The notes under the pieces: generated by a model
Database searches by the model: none
What the model was told of the DNA's origin: nothing
What the model saw: the letters and a program-made list of their open reading frames with translations, nothing else
Made by a program: the position numbers and the translations under genes
In this document: piece after piece, positions 44,528 through 55,911 of the stretch
How positions within the stretch are numbered: position 1 is the stretch's first letter
Layout of the letters: every line of letters begins with the position of its first letter
Origin: Pyrenochaeta sp. MPI-SDFR-AT-0127
Lineage: Eukaryota > Ascomycota > Dothideomycetes > Pleosporales > Cucurbitariaceae
DNA: 64,000 nt
Direction of reading: 5' to 3'
Assembly (NCBI GenBank): GCA_020747015.1
Contig: JAGTJM010000002.1
Location: forward strand, 1,302,001 to 1,366,000

Positions 44528-46788
44528 TCACACCTTCCGTCTAACCAACCCGCGGAAGAAGTCAAAACTATTACTATCGCTCTGGAGCGTCACCAACCGT
44601 CCTGTGGGTCGATCCTCCCATCCAAGTTCTTCCGCAAGCAATAAGCCCCAATCCCTAGTGATACCCTTGATCCGTGCCCTGACGCCAGATTCACTCTCCA
44701 GAGTAACAATCTGGTCAGTATGCAGCCAATTGTCGTAGTAGTCGCCTTCCATGTCTCTGTTGAAGCCCGCCTGGCAGAATGTGGAGTATAGCGATTCAAA
44801 CTGTGCGAGGATGGAGGCGAGGAGTTTTTCGGGGGTGAATGCTTTGAGGGGCGGGTTCTGGCTTGCTGCGAGGAGATTGAGAGAGGTAGTAGGTAGCGCG
44901 TTTGAGAGATTTAGACCGACGCCGCAGACTATGTCGTAGGATGATCCGGAGTAGCTGCTGTTTACTAGGATACCGCCGATTTTGACTACGGGGTTGTTGG
45001 ACGAGCCGGGGAGCTGCGCGTAGATGTCGTTTGGCCATTTAAGCTTCACGGGGATCTTTTCATAACCTGGTGCGTAGCCCTTGATGCCTTGGACGATGGC
45101 AAGCGCGGCAAGGTATTGGATGAAGATCACAGGAGCGCTCTGACCTAGCGCAAATGAATGATGCAGTACGGTGGAAAACATCATGGCGCCTGGTGGTGCA
45201 ATCCATACATTACCTCCACGGCCACGCCCGGCAATTTGCGTGGTTGCTGCCAAGGTGAAGCCATTGGGGAGATTCCGTAGTAGTGATGGGTTCTTCTCCA
45301 GTAGACTATTGGTGGATGTTACAACTTCGCCGTACATGAGGTGTTTGCCAAACGCAGCAGCTGGATTGCGAAGCTTGGTGTGATAGTAGCGAATGTTGGC
45401 ATAGAAAGCTTCGTGATGGAAGAGTGTTTCTTTCGTCGATGGCAGCTCCTTTTCGTGTGGTACGATTGCCTTCACAATCTTCTCGTATTCAAGAATCTGA
45501 TCTGATGCGGTCGTTGCGGTGTACTCAATGCACTCCTGGATCTCCTCCTCTTTCGTCTTGCGCTTCATTTTATCTTTGCTGTTCTGGACGTCTGGCTCTT
45601 GCACTTTCTGCTCGTCACTTGAACCCGTTACCGAAGCTAGGGTTGGAAGCTTTACCGACACCGCGCTCACAGCTCTCTTTAACTCCTTCACGCTCCACGC
45701 GCTACCCTCCTTCTCGATGCGGAACACGTCGTTCTCACCTTTGATATATTCATCTCCATCCACTACAGTGAGGATCTCAGACCAGCTCGCGACGAGGTCG
45801 GAGACGTCTGCCAGGTTGTGAGACGTGAGGTGCAGGCGGGAGAGGGACGGTACCGCTTGTTCTTGTTCATTCACCTGCAAGCCTAATTTTTGGAGGATCA
45901 AGCGCAGGAAAGCCTGACGAGTCGTATCTGTGGCGGTGATGCCGTCAATCACAGACGCATAAGAAGGGATGCTGGGGATTTTGCTCAAATTTTGCGGAGC
46001 AAATCTAGGCTTTGTTAATGCAACGTACGCATGTAGCACAATGATCATGACTTACTCCGGATGCGGACCTGTCATTATAGCATGGCCTTCTCCAACCTGG
46101 CGATAGACTACCGCTGCATGGCCTTCGCCTGAGTCGACATGTAAATCTTCGGTATAGCTCGCCAAAATCTGCACACCTCTGCTTTCAAGCTTCTTCGCGT
46201 CAACGAAAACACCACCACCATTGTAATAGCTCTTGAACGTCTCTGCTATGTCTTCCTTCACATCAGGAAACGCATCTTTTAGGATCTTGATTTCTGCAGC
46301 TCTTGCACCCGCCTCACTAGCATACTTGAAGCCGTCAAAAGCGAGTCCTCTGCAGATTCCCGGAAAGAACGCAAGCTCACGATCACCCACAACCGCCATC
46401 TTGGGATCATCGACTTCAAACTCACATTTTGCGCTGCCGTAGTAGCCACCAGCGCAGAAGCCAAGATACGAACCACCAGCGTTTACATAGCGGCTGATTC
46501 GTCGATTGCCTTCGCCATTGAGCGTGCGACAGTACCCGAGATCAGCGCCGCCAGGGAAGACGAGAAGTGCACAAGTACCGAACCAAGGTTCTTTGAGGAT
46601 AACATCGCCGGTGACGGGTATCACAGCGTAAGTTGGCGATAGGAGGCGTCGGAGGCTGTACAAGCAATGACGGACGGATTCGGTAGTACTGCCATTACCT
46701 TTCTGCTCATCAGCATGGAAATAGCCTGCCAAGAGCCAGTAAGGTACATACCCGAATACACCAAAACATTCATCTTTTTGCTCGCCAT
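44528..46788 (-). CDS. BPL1: biotin-protein ligase (holocarboxylase synthetase)
   Basis: Complement of 44528..46004, 46056..46698, 46752..46788; 718 aa, ATG at 46788 (MASKKMNVLVYSG). Residues about 5-270 form the BPL N-terminal, glutamine-amidotransferase-like domain (STTESVRHCLYSLRRLLSP, LLVFPGGADLGYCR, GSYLGFCAGGYYG). The catalytic BPL/LplA domain carries TSTNSLL, the biotinyl-AMP loop AGRGRGGNVW, KWPNDIYA and KIGGILVN, followed by the C-terminal BPL_C domain. It activates biotin with ATP and attaches it to acetyl-CoA and pyruvate carboxylases in the cytosol. Intron 46005-46055 joins PHPE to FAPQNL, and intron 46699-46751 joins YSG to NGSTTE. Length matches fungal BPLs. Shares a very short promoter with COA4. 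Confidence 0.93.
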
Positions 46789-46923
46789 TGCGTGCCGTGT
46801 CGTGACGTTCACGCAACGGACCGTGTTTCTCCGAACCGTACTCCGTGCACCAAATAGGTAGGCGCAACTAGCACTACCCGGACCTCACACCACCCCAAAG
46901 CCCAAAGCCCACGCTCTTGTACA
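46789..46923. promoter_or_regulatory. 135-bp divergent promoter BPL1/COA4
   Basis: Only 135 bp separate the two opposite start codons, so the two genes share one promoter region. No specific element was recognised. Confidence 0.55.
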
Positions 46924-47419
46924 ATGTCAAACGAAGACAAGTCACGCGTTGCCGCTGCGCAATTGTTGATTGACGATGAGCCTGATGAGTGGTGCGTCGC
47001 AATTGCGCTGCTGGGCGAACACGCAAAGCAGCTGCTCCCTCGCTAACCACAAATGCCAGGGACAAGCGGATCTTCAGCACCGGCTGTGCAGGTACGTACC
47101 GCTCCGTCAGTGAAATCGGGTACTCAATTGACTTTTCTTGAACAAAGATGAAAACACAAAGTTGACCGATTGTTACTACGAGAAGAAGGATTGGCGGGCG
47201 TGCAAGGCGGAGGTGAGTCGTTTTGCCAAAACTCTCCGAGGTGTTTTGCGGTTCGATCGTTGAGCTGCTTAAGCCGAGATCATGCCGAGCTTGCATATAT
47301 ATCATTGTACGCCATTGAAGTCGTATACTTGCTAATGCGCTTTTTCCTAGATGGAGATTTTCCGACAGTGCTGGCAAAGACATGGAAATGATAAAAGGAC
47401 CGGGTCAAAGGATGCCTAG
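46924..47419 (+). CDS. COA4: cytochrome c oxidase assembly factor 4, twin CX9C protein
   Basis: join(46924..46991, 47060..47091, 47148..47212, 47351..47419); 77 aa. This gene is invisible as a single open frame because four exons of 32-69 nt are split by three introns. The spliced product has a twin CX9C (CHCH) motif: GCADENTKLTDC and CKAEMEIFRQC, with EKKDWRACKAE between, the layout of COA4/CMC3. The preceding W-D-K-R-I-F-S-T-G-C segment also matches the family. Such proteins are imported by Mia40 into the mitochondrial intermembrane space and are needed for cytochrome oxidase assembly. Phases (2, 1, 0) all agree. The third intron is longer (138 nt). Confidence 0.88.
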
Positions 47420-47625
47420 AACCCATGCGTGTGTATTTTCTCCTGTACAATACAGTCAAACTATCAATATGATCTTGTCAATGATTGATGAGGATATTGG
47501 TATTGAATGTAAAAATATTGTTCAATCCGGCTTGTTCGCACGAGCAGGTAAGTATTTCGCGTGATATAGCCCAGTTGGCTTTAAATAATTTACAGATCCC
47601 TTTTCGCCGTGGCCAAATCCCTGCC

Positions 47626-49137
47626 TCACAATTTCGCAAATACAGTTGGAACAGCTCCCCCCATCTCAACTAGTGTACTCTTATTTTTGACCCAAGCTTC
47701 AAGGCCCTTCTTTCCATTCTCCACACCAACACCACTCTGCTTCCACCCGCCAACGCTCATCTCAGCTGGACTCTCACCCCAGGTATTTACCCACGTGATG
47801 CCAGCTTCCAGCTTCGCAATGACCTTGTGCGCCAGGGTGAGGTTGTTGGTGAACACGCCTGCTGCAAGCCCGAGCTTTGTGTCGTTGGCCCGCCGGATGA
47901 CTTCGTCGACAGAGGTGTATGTGAGGATGGACATTACGGGGCCGAATATTTCCTCCTGGACGATCTTCATGCTGTCGGTGCAATTTGTGAATACAGTAGG
48001 CTGGACCCAGTAGCCGTTCTTATAGGATTTGTTGCTATGCGAGGCAAGCCATGAGGGTGTCTCGGGGCCACCACAGAGCAGCTTGGCCTTGTCATTCTCG
48101 ATGCCGTGCTTAATGTATGATTTAACTTTCTCGTAGTGCGGCTTTGAAACTAGTGGGCCGAAATTGGTGGTAGGATCGGCTAAGTCGCCTGGTCGGATGT
48201 ACTGTATCTTGTCTAGCAGACGCTTCTCGAATTCGGCTTTCATGGCCTCGGGGACGAAAACGCGAGTTCCATTGGTGCAAACTTGGCCAGTTGAGAAGAA
48301 ATTTGCCAACATTGCGCCATCCACTGCTTGGTCAACGTCTGCATCTGGCAGAATAACGCAGGCCGACTTCCCGCCCAGCTCCATGGTCACGTACTTCATC
48401 TCACCGGCTGCGCTCCCAGCAACCTTCTGGCCCGTGGCGACTTGCCCAGTGAAGCTGACTTTTGCGATGCCAGGGTGTTTGGTGAGATATGCGCCAACAT
48501 CGCCACCGCCTTGTACCACATTGAAAACACCTGGTGGCACGCCAGCTTCCGCATAGATGTCAGCTAGGGCAGTTGAGTGCAGTGGCGTAAACTCAGAGGG
48601 CTTATAGACCATGCAGTTGCCTGCTGCCAGACAAGGAGCCGACTTCCAGAGCGCAATCTGGATGGGGTAGTTCCATGCTCCAATGCCTGCGCACACACCC
48701 AGCGAGTTCTTTGTTGTGTATACCCAAGCATCTGGTCGCAGCTGCGCTGTCTCACCATTCATGCCACCGCCGCCTACAAGGTTGGCAAAGTATTCGAGGA
48801 CATCGGCGCCCGTTACTACGTCGACAGTCGAAGTCTCGGAGAAAGGCTTGCCCGTGTCGCTTGTCTCGATTCTCGCAAGCTCATCGTTTCGTGCGCGCAG
48901 TAGAGCTGCAGCGCGTTGTAGGATTCGTGCACGCTCGATGGGGGGTGTTGCGGACCATGCTGGGAAGGCTTTCTGTGCCGAGGCTATGGCGGCGTCTATG
49001 GCTGAGGGTGTGGTGTTGTGAACGTTGGCGAGGGGTTCTGCGGTCGCCGGATTGATTGTCTGAAAAGAGGATACAGACGACCCCGATTGGATCTTGCCGT
49101 CATAAAAGGCAAAGCGAGGTGCATATGGGAGAGACAT
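47626..49137 (-). CDS. betaine-aldehyde dehydrogenase
   Basis: Intronless, 503 aa from the ATG at 49137 (MSLPYAPRFAFYDG). The frame is open further upstream, but that part is the 16-bp repeat and is not conserved-looking. ALDH superfamily motifs are complete: GAWNYPIQIALWK, VSFTGQVATGQKV, the general base Glu in MELGGKS (about 253), the catalytic Cys in FSTGQVCTNGTR (about 287), and QEEIFGPVMS. The NYP/W pattern and overall length fit the betaine-aldehyde dehydrogenase group. It oxidises betaine aldehyde to glycine betaine with NAD(P)+. The divergent neighbour is a choline-oxidising GMC enzyme, which supports the substrate assignment. Confidence 0.9.
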   Translation of the reverse strand: MSLPYAPRFAFYDGKIQSGSSVSSFQTINPATAEPLANVHNTTPSAIDAAIASAQKAFPAWSATPPIERARILQRAAALLRARNDELARIETSDTGKPFSETSTVDVVTGADVLEYFANLVGGGGMNGETAQLRPDAWVYTTKNSLGVCAGIGAWNYPIQIALWKSAPCLAAGNCMVYKPSEFTPLHSTALADIYAEAGVPPGVFNVVQGGGDVGAYLTKHPGIAKVSFTGQVATGQKVAGSAAGEMKYVTMELGGKSACVILPDADVDQAVDGAMLANFFSTGQVCTNGTRVFVPEAMKAEFEKRLLDKIQYIRPGDLADPTTNFGPLVSKPHYEKVKSYIKHGIENDKAKLLCGGPETPSWLASHSNKSYKNGYWVQPTVFTNCTDSMKIVQEEIFGPVMSILTYTSVDEVIRRANDTKLGLAAGVFTNNLTLAHKVIAKLEAGITWVNTWGESPAEMSVGGWKQSGVGVENGKKGLEAWVKNKSTLVEMGGAVPTVFAKL

Positions 49138-50220
49138 GGCTGGAGGTGCGTTGTGTAGTGGGTGCAAAGGACTTTGGGTGCAAAGGACTTTGGGTGCAAA
49201 GGACTTTGGGTGGATCTCCACTATTCCAGTTCGCAGAGAGGTCAAGAGATATGTATGCGGGCAATTGATCTACTTGGACATGAGCATCAGAGTTTTTTTC
49301 TTCAAGGAAGAAGACGGCAAGCTGTGCAATGCGCCGGCCAATGCTCACATGGGGGCTGTGGTTTGGATCAGGTGGGGAAGGTCCAAAGCAGCAAGCGCAG
49401 CTCTAGCTTGCTTGGAGCGAGGGCAGGAATGCTCCGACCAGAGCCAGGACACGCCGATATGAGGCTAGAAGCTCTTGAGTGGCGTGTATCACAGCAACAG
49501 AGGGCGTTGCGGCGTTGGGGCGTCTTGTCGACGGGATCGCGCTGCCTCTTTTGCAGATGGCACAAAACGTCTGGCGGCTGGCCGGCGGGGCTGACCGCCT
49601 TTCAATCAAGGCAAGTACGGCCGAGCCGACAGGGATCCCCTCGAATCGGAAGGCGGCCCATGGGCGGGGTCGCATCTAGTGCGCCTGCACCATCACGTCA
49701 CCAGACTGGGTTTCTGCCCACCCCCATCTCCAGCCGTTTGTTCCCACTGGAGAGGCATCCAATGTCTGGTCGGTGTAAAACTAAAATTAAAAAACAAAAT
49801 AAAAACGGTAGAGAATATCTCACATGTAGGAACAAAGAGAAGCGTCTTTCTGGACACCTGTTGTCCGCTCAGCAGCCTCGACTTGCATGCTCTCCCACAG
49901 TCCCATCCTGGACTGAAAACGTCAACACTCGAGTGCACGTGCATCTATCCGGTCCAACCGAAGAAGGGCCGTCTAGCTCCTCTTATCTGGAAGGAAAACT
50001 ACATATCTTGCAGCGAGACCGCCTTCAACTACCTCGAGCCTCACTGGACACGTCTACCCATCGTCTGACATTTCGCTGGTAGTTACGCTAAGTCCTGCAA
50101 GCGTCCTTGTTTGAGAAGACATCAAAATTTTCCCAATTGCAGTTGCTGCTCAGACTACTTAAGATAGACTACTACCCGGATTGGAAGTATTTTCACTCCA
50201 GAGCATAGCAACCATCCATC
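49138..50220. promoter_or_regulatory. divergent promoter of the choline-to-betaine gene pair
   Basis: 1.08 kb between the two start codons. It contains the triplicated 16-mer next to the dehydrogenase start and a CT/AC-rich leader before the choline oxidase start. The plus-strand frames across it (49162-50082) begin without ATG or inside the repeat and have no recognisable content. Joint control of both genes is expected but no factor site was identified. Confidence 0.55.
49161..49212 (+). repeat. three tandem copies of a 16-bp unit
   Basis: GGTGCAAAGGACTTTG is repeated perfectly from 49161, 49177 and 49193 and followed by a partial GGTG. It ends 24 bp before the ATG of betaine-aldehyde dehydrogenase, so it lies in that gene's leader or core promoter. 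Confidence 0.9.
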
Positions 50221-51904
50221 ATGGCTCCGACAACAACATCCCTCCCCCAGAATGCCTCTTACGACTTTGTCATTGTTGGCGGAGGCACAGCTGGCTGTGT
50301 CATTGCCTCTCGTCTCACCGAGTATCTGCCAGACAAGTCTGTCCTCTTGATTGAGGCTGGACCCAGCGACTTCATGGATGACCGTGTGCTCCTCCTCAAG
50401 GACTGGCTGAACCTCCTCGGAGGCGAACTCGACTACGACTACGGCACCGTTGAGCAGCCCATGGGCAACTCACACATCCGTCACTCACGTGCCAAGGTCC
50501 TCGGCGGCTGCTCATCACACAACACGCTCATTTCATTCAGGCCATTCGAGTACGACTGCAAGAGATGGGAAGCTCAGGGCTGCAAGGGCTGGAGCTTCAA
50601 GACCTTTATGCGTGTTTTGGATAATCTCCGCAACACCGTTCAGCCCGTCCACGAGAAGCATCGCAATCAGCTGTGCTTGGACTGGATCGACTCTTGCTCG
50701 ACTGCTATGAACATCCCTGTCATTCACGATTTCAACCAGGAAATCAAATCCACAGGCGCCTTGAAGCCTTCTGTCGGTTTCTTCTCCGTATCATACAACC
50801 CAGATGACGGCCGACGAAGCAGCGCCAGTGTGGCGTACATCCACCCCATCCTGCGCGGTGATGAGAACCGCAACAACCTGACCGTTCTCACCAACGCGTG
50901 GGTCAGCAAGATCAACGTTCAGGGCGACAAGGTCACTGGTGTCGACCTCACGCTCCAGAATGGCGAGAAGCGAACCCTCAGCCCCAAGTGCGAAACAATT
51001 CTCTGCGCAGGCGCAGTCGACACTCCCCGGTTGATGCTGCTCTCTGGTCTTGGTCCCAAGGATCAGCTGTCTAGCCTCAACATCCCAGTCGTAAAGGACC
51101 TCCCTGGCGTCGGCGAGAATCTCCTCGATCACCCGGAGAGCATCATCATCTTCGAGCTGAACAAGCCCGTCCCACCGAATCAGACCACCATGGACTCTGA
51201 TGCCGGTATCTTCCTCCGCCGTGAGATCAAGAACGCTGCAGGTGACGATGGTGACATTGCCGATGTGATGATGCACTGCTACCAGATCCCATTTTGCTTA
51301 AATACCGCTCGGTACGTTTTCTCTTCTTCAAAACTTGGTAAATCAATCTCCTGACAATGCGCTTAGTCTCGGCTACGACTCGCCAATCGACGCATTCTGC
51401 ATGACACCCAACATTCCCCGGCCCCGCTCTCGTGGCCGCATTTACCTCACCTCTTCAGACCCTAATGTAAAGCCTGCACTTGACTTCCGCTACTTCACTG
51501 ACCCAGAGGGCTACGATGCTGCCACCATTGTCGCCGGCCTCAAGGCAGCACGTGAGATCGCCAAGCAAGCACCCTTCAGCAACTGGATTAAGCGCGAAGT
51601 CGCCCCAGGACCCAAGATTCAGACCGACGAGGAACTCAGCGAGTACGGAAGACGCGTAGGACACACTGTCTACCACCCCGCAGGTACCACCAAGATGGGA
51701 GACATCAAAAACGACCCATCTGCCGTTGTCGACCCTGAGCTCAAGATCCGCGGACTCAAGGGCGTCAGGATCGCAGATGCTGGTGTCTTCCCCGAGATGA
51801 CAACCATCAACCCCATGTTGACAGTCCTGGCCATTGGCGAGCGCGGCGCCGAGCTAATTGCACAGGAGTGGGGGTGGAAGGGTCTGGAGAAGGAGAAGTT
51901 GTAA
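50221..51904 (+). CDS. choline oxidase/dehydrogenase (GMC oxidoreductase)
   Basis: join(50221..51311, 51367..51904), 542 aa. The N-terminal FAD-binding motif is YDFVIVGGGTAGCVIASRL, followed by LIEAGPSD and the GMC signature in AKVLGGCSSHNTLI. The second signature is CAGAVDTPRLMLLSGLGP. The active-site region near the C-terminus, HTVYHPAGTTKMG then NPMLTVLAIGERGAEL, carries the catalytic His/Asn pair expected of choline oxidases. Intron 51312-51366 (GTACGT..GCTTAG) is phase 2 and joins TAR to LGYDSP. It would oxidise choline to betaine aldehyde, passing it to the divergently transcribed dehydrogenase. There is no obvious targeting signal or peroxisomal C-terminus. Confidence 0.9.
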
Positions 51905-52347
51905 GCCCAAGATCTGACACGGGGCAAATTTGTCCAGGTGGGGTAGGCGTCTGTGTATGTGCCAGTTTGTATAATGCCTATCTGACTAAAAGTGACGCCG
52001 GCGAGCGATCCTTTCCAAATGCGACATTCTTCCAATGCAACTTCTTCCTGTGCACCAACGCGCTTGCAATGTCCTTTGTACGTTAACGAAACATGACTTC
52101 TAAATGCTTGATTGTCAGCTAGTAGCATTCAAATGACTCTTAAATACGTTATAGTACGTTCGCTGATCCTGTAAAGATTTTAAGTACCTGTCTACTTAAT
52201 GCATCCTCAACCTTTTCAAGCTACAAATACTTCATGGAAGATAGAGACTTCCAATTGAATTCAATCTGTATTTCATCCATACACAACTCCATCTGCTCAC
52301 TTCGTTTTCCCTTATTCCAACAATGCCCCAATCTTTCAATCAGCCAT
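51905..52347. other. intergenic between two convergent genes
   Basis: 443 bp holding the 3' ends of the choline oxidase gene and the hypothetical gene on the other strand; no frame supported. Confidence 0.5.
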
Positions 52348-53444
52348 TCAATCATCAAACTGAAATAACCGCACCAACCCATCTTCCCCCACTTCTTCCT
52401 TCTTATCGTCCTCATCTCCACCACTCCCTCGCTGCTCGGCAGTGTGTACACCGCCGAGGTCCACTGAGCCAAAACTCGTCGTTGCCGCCGTCGTCCATGC
52501 ATAGTCCTGCCTCCCCCGTGCTCTGGACATATTCGGTGGTTCCGAGAGGAAATCTTCCGTGCTGTTCATGTCGTGTGTTTCTAAGATAAATGCACCCTGT
52601 TCATCTCCAAACATGTCTGATTCGGTGTGGACATTTACGTTCAGCGCAGGAGGCCCCATATCGAATCCGCGCCTTTGCCGTCTGGGATCGACATCTCTCG
52701 TTCTTCGTGTTGCTGGAGCGTCCAATCTGTCCTTCCTGCCCAGCCACATCTTCACAGGTCGAGGTAGTGCATCTGTACCTACGCCGCTCTTCGCTAGACC
52801 CCACCCCGCGAGGTTCGCGGCGCCCTTGTTTGCGGATGATGCGAGTGCGCTCCCGATGCACCAGCTTGCTTTCCCGAGGCCAGACTGCGCCAGTGCGCTG
52901 GCATACGACTTGGATGCCGAGCTGAGTTGGGACAGGGCTACGCTCGACTCGTGCAGTGCGGCGTCCCAGGGACCAGGGAATTCGTAGGATGGTGGCGGAG
53001 ATGTTGCTCCTGTTGTGCTCTGGGGGGATGTGTTAGATGTGCAGTGGAAGGTGGGACTAAGGGATAACTAGGTGAGGGAAGACTTACATATGGTATGGGG
53101 ACTGTGTGTTCAACTATATCCCAGCCTTCTGTTGAAGCTGTGGTGTCTTTGGAATCGTGCATGCCTGCATTCTCCTCTTCATCCGCGTCAGAGACAGAAT
53201 ATGGTGATTGGGGCTTCTCGCTTGCATCGATCGGTGGCGATACAGGCCGTCTATGTTGGCGATGACACTCGCTGCTGTGCAAAAGGCTCCTTTCTTGCTC
53301 AACACCCGGCTTGTACTCTTCAGAGGTGCGAGATTTTGCCTGAGGCCGCTCGTTCAGGCGGGATGTTTGCGAGGCTGAAGTACTGCGACATGGGTGGTCG
53401 CTGCTGCCTGCAGCCTTGTGAGGAATTTCTCGTGGAACTTCCAT
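52348..53444 (-). CDS. hypothetical fungal protein, conserved-looking
   Basis: Complement of 52348..53019, 53088..53444; 342 aa, ATG at 53444. Intron 53020-53087 (GTAAGT..CCCCAG) is phase 0 and joins PIPY to STTGATSPPPSYEFPGP. The N-terminal 120 residues are polar and Ser/Pro-rich. The central region after the junction, GPWDAALHESSVALSQL and SYASALAQSGLGKASWCIGS, is alanine/serine-rich and helical. The end is acidic (GGDEDDKKEEVGEDG). I recognise no domain. Both exons reading open through the joint supports a real gene. Confidence 0.65.
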
Positions 53445-54690
53445 TTTTGCATTGGGTGTTGTGCCACGTTCTAATTAACTTGTATGCAAGCGTTTAACCT
53501 CTAATATAGTAAAGAATCGAAGTAGCAGTATCAGGGTATGCACGTTGCTGGTTTGGTTCGTCAGTGAGAGGGTCGCAATCAGATAGAAGGGCATGATATA
53601 CTCAATGCGTCTTGCGATTGTTTGCCAGGCTACAATATGCAATGCAGTGCGATAGCGACAGTAACTTTGCAAATGGCGTCAGCCCATCGCCACAAGTGAG
53701 GACGATATTCCAGGCGTAGTCAATGAAGGGATGTCAAACAGAGGACGTTGACGCGCCAAAGCGTGGTGCGTGGTGTTGGAGGTTCACATCTGAGCGTACA
53801 GAAGCGGCACAGGCTGCCAAGCCAAGGACCGAACTTGCGGGCAAGCTTAACTACATCATAACGTGATACAGCAATATGTGACGAGGCTGAGTGGCTGTCG
53901 CTTGTTCCTGGCCCTCCATTGAGATGTTGGCTGTAGATGTTTATTTCCAAACATGTGGTTGGTTCCCTGCCAGACTAATCGATAGCCCGCTATTACGAAA
54001 CCAACTAATTTCCCCAACAGTGAAAGACAGAACACGTGACAACGCCGTACACCCACATCATCCAATCAAATCATCTCTTTGTCGAGGCTGCAACAAATGT
54101 ATAAGAGACCTTTCACTTTTCAGCGCTGTTCAAAGCGCTATTCCCAGCCCCACTTTCTCCGGGAGCCTGGTTGCTGGATTGGTTGAACTTTGAAAAACAG
54201 TGAAAGACGAGTTTGGAATCACGGACAGTGAAACTTTTGCTACACTGTGGAAGTATAAGTTCTCACCCTCGCTCGCTGACTCTTTTGCACCTTACATTGC
54301 CTTCAACTCTACTGACAGCTTGGTTCAACTTGACTCAACTTCAATCTGACTCAACTTTGACTTCAACTTCTACCTCAACTCAATCTCAGCTTCAACTCAA
54401 CCTCAACTCGGGTCAATCGTAACTCAATATTAACCTCAACTCAACTCACCCTCAACTTAACTCAACCTCAACTCAACTTACCTCAATTCCAATCAACCTT
54501 AGCTCTACTCAACCTGAGCTTAACCCTAACCTCAACTCGATCGTAACCTCGACTCATCCGCAACTCAATCCACATCTACTCAACTATCTTTTGGTGCAAC
54601 CCAAAACGATAGCTACCCCAGCATTTGAAATTCTGTTCACCAAACAGAACCAAAGCAAACCCCCAAAACCACGCAAAAACAACAGTCAAC
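53445..54690. other. upstream region with repeats
   Basis: Divergent region between the hypothetical gene on the minus strand and the gene starting at 54691. Three similar ACAGTGAAA(GAC) words occur at about 54016, 54196 and 54225, and a long CTCAAC-type repeat follows. No coding frame is supported. Confidence 0.45.
54290..54595 (+). repeat. degenerate CTCAAC hexamer repeat in the leader
   Basis: About 300 bp are dominated by variants of CTCAAC/TTCAAC (CTCAACTTCAAT, CCTCAACTCAACTCACC, CTTAACCCTAACCTCAAC). The repeat stops about 100 bp before the ATG at 54691 and is almost free of G on this strand. It would be transcribed as a pyrimidine/A-rich leader or act as a promoter tract. Confidence 0.8.
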
Positions 54691-55911
54691 ATGTCAACCA
54701 CCACTGTTGGCGCCACAGCACAGACTGCAGCCAATGGTAAGTTTTAAGAAGCCTATGCACCTATAACATATTAACACTGCGCAGCGGCTTCTTATGTGAT
54801 GGTGTCTACTAAAACACCCGAAGACCTCTTTGTTTCCCTTGCTGAGGTTCTGGAACCGTACCAGATGAAGCACGCGGACCTCCAGGGTGTCTTGAGCATC
54901 CTAAGAACCGTCATCATCCCACCTCCAAACCCATCAGGGGTGCATCCAGCCTCAAGTACATCGAATGCAAAAATTAGGCACAAGCGCAAAGAGGAATATA
55001 GGATAGCTAAACAGTTTAGTTCATTGCCACGCTTAAAAGCTGGACATGGCCTATCATCTGGCCGACAAGACAGCTTCTTCCGTCCACCGGATTCAGTCAA
55101 CCGATCCTTCTACCTTCACCACACTGATGATCAGTTTGCTAAGCTGCTGCCTAATGTCGACCGCTCGAGGTACACAAAGCCTGTGGTAAAGAAGGAGACA
55201 ATGGAGGACCAGGACACGGAGATCATGTCTAGGATCCCTACACCTTCGGAGAAGCCGGCACCACCTCCCTCTACATCTGCTGCACCTCTAGAAGTTGTAT
55301 CTCCAGTCGAGGAGATCAAGGACTCACCCAAGATGCAAGAGGTTGCGGTTCAAGGCTCACAAGAGTCACAACTTGGTCATGATCACACTGTAGGTAGCAG
55401 TGAGGTTCTGGTTGACGACACCGCTCAGCATACAACAATGACGCATACTCCAAGGACTGTCCATTTTGCCATTCTGCCAGAGAATGATGAAGACGACTCT
55501 GGAATTGTGATCCAAGACACTGCTAGGGTCAATACCGAGAGCTTCATCAGTGGCACACCCAAGATGGAATCTTCCAACTCACACAACTACCTACTCGACA
55601 AGCCTGATACACAGGATGAGAAAGAATTTTCAGATAATTCTCTGATTAGCTCGGTGTTTTCGCAGTTGGAGGAGCCCTCAACGCTGCTCACCGACTTGTC
55701 ACAGATCAGCCAACTCACCGACACTATGACGTCGCAACCTCCTGCAACACTCAAAGCCATCCCTACCAAGTTGAGGCGCTCGACTCGGCTTGCTAAGGCC
55801 TCAACACCGCCATCAACACCATCAGCGCCATCCATGAACAAGCGCAAACGCACTCGTGATTCAGATACATCAACAGGCGCTCCGGCACGCAAGAAGTCAA
55901 GAACTTCATGA
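54691..55911 (+). CDS. hypothetical nuclear-type protein
   Basis: join(54691..54736, 54785..55911), 390 aa. The ATG at 54691 gives MSTTTVGATAQTAANA; intron 54737-54784 (GTAAGT..GCGCAG, 48 nt) is phase 1. A small helical segment, EDLFVSLAEVLEPYQMKHAD, then LQGVLSILRTVIIPP, is followed by a long polar Ser/Thr/Glu-rich region. The C-terminus is basic (LRRSTRLAKAS, NKRKRTRDSD, ARKKSRTS), with likely nuclear localisation signals. I do not recognise the family. The unusual CTCAAC tract lies directly upstream. Confidence 0.65.

Noticed and set aside
49162..50082. 306-codon plus-strand frame in the divergent promoter
   Set aside because: It begins in the 16-bp repeat without ATG, overlaps the dehydrogenase leader and the choline oxidase promoter, and has low-complexity translation.
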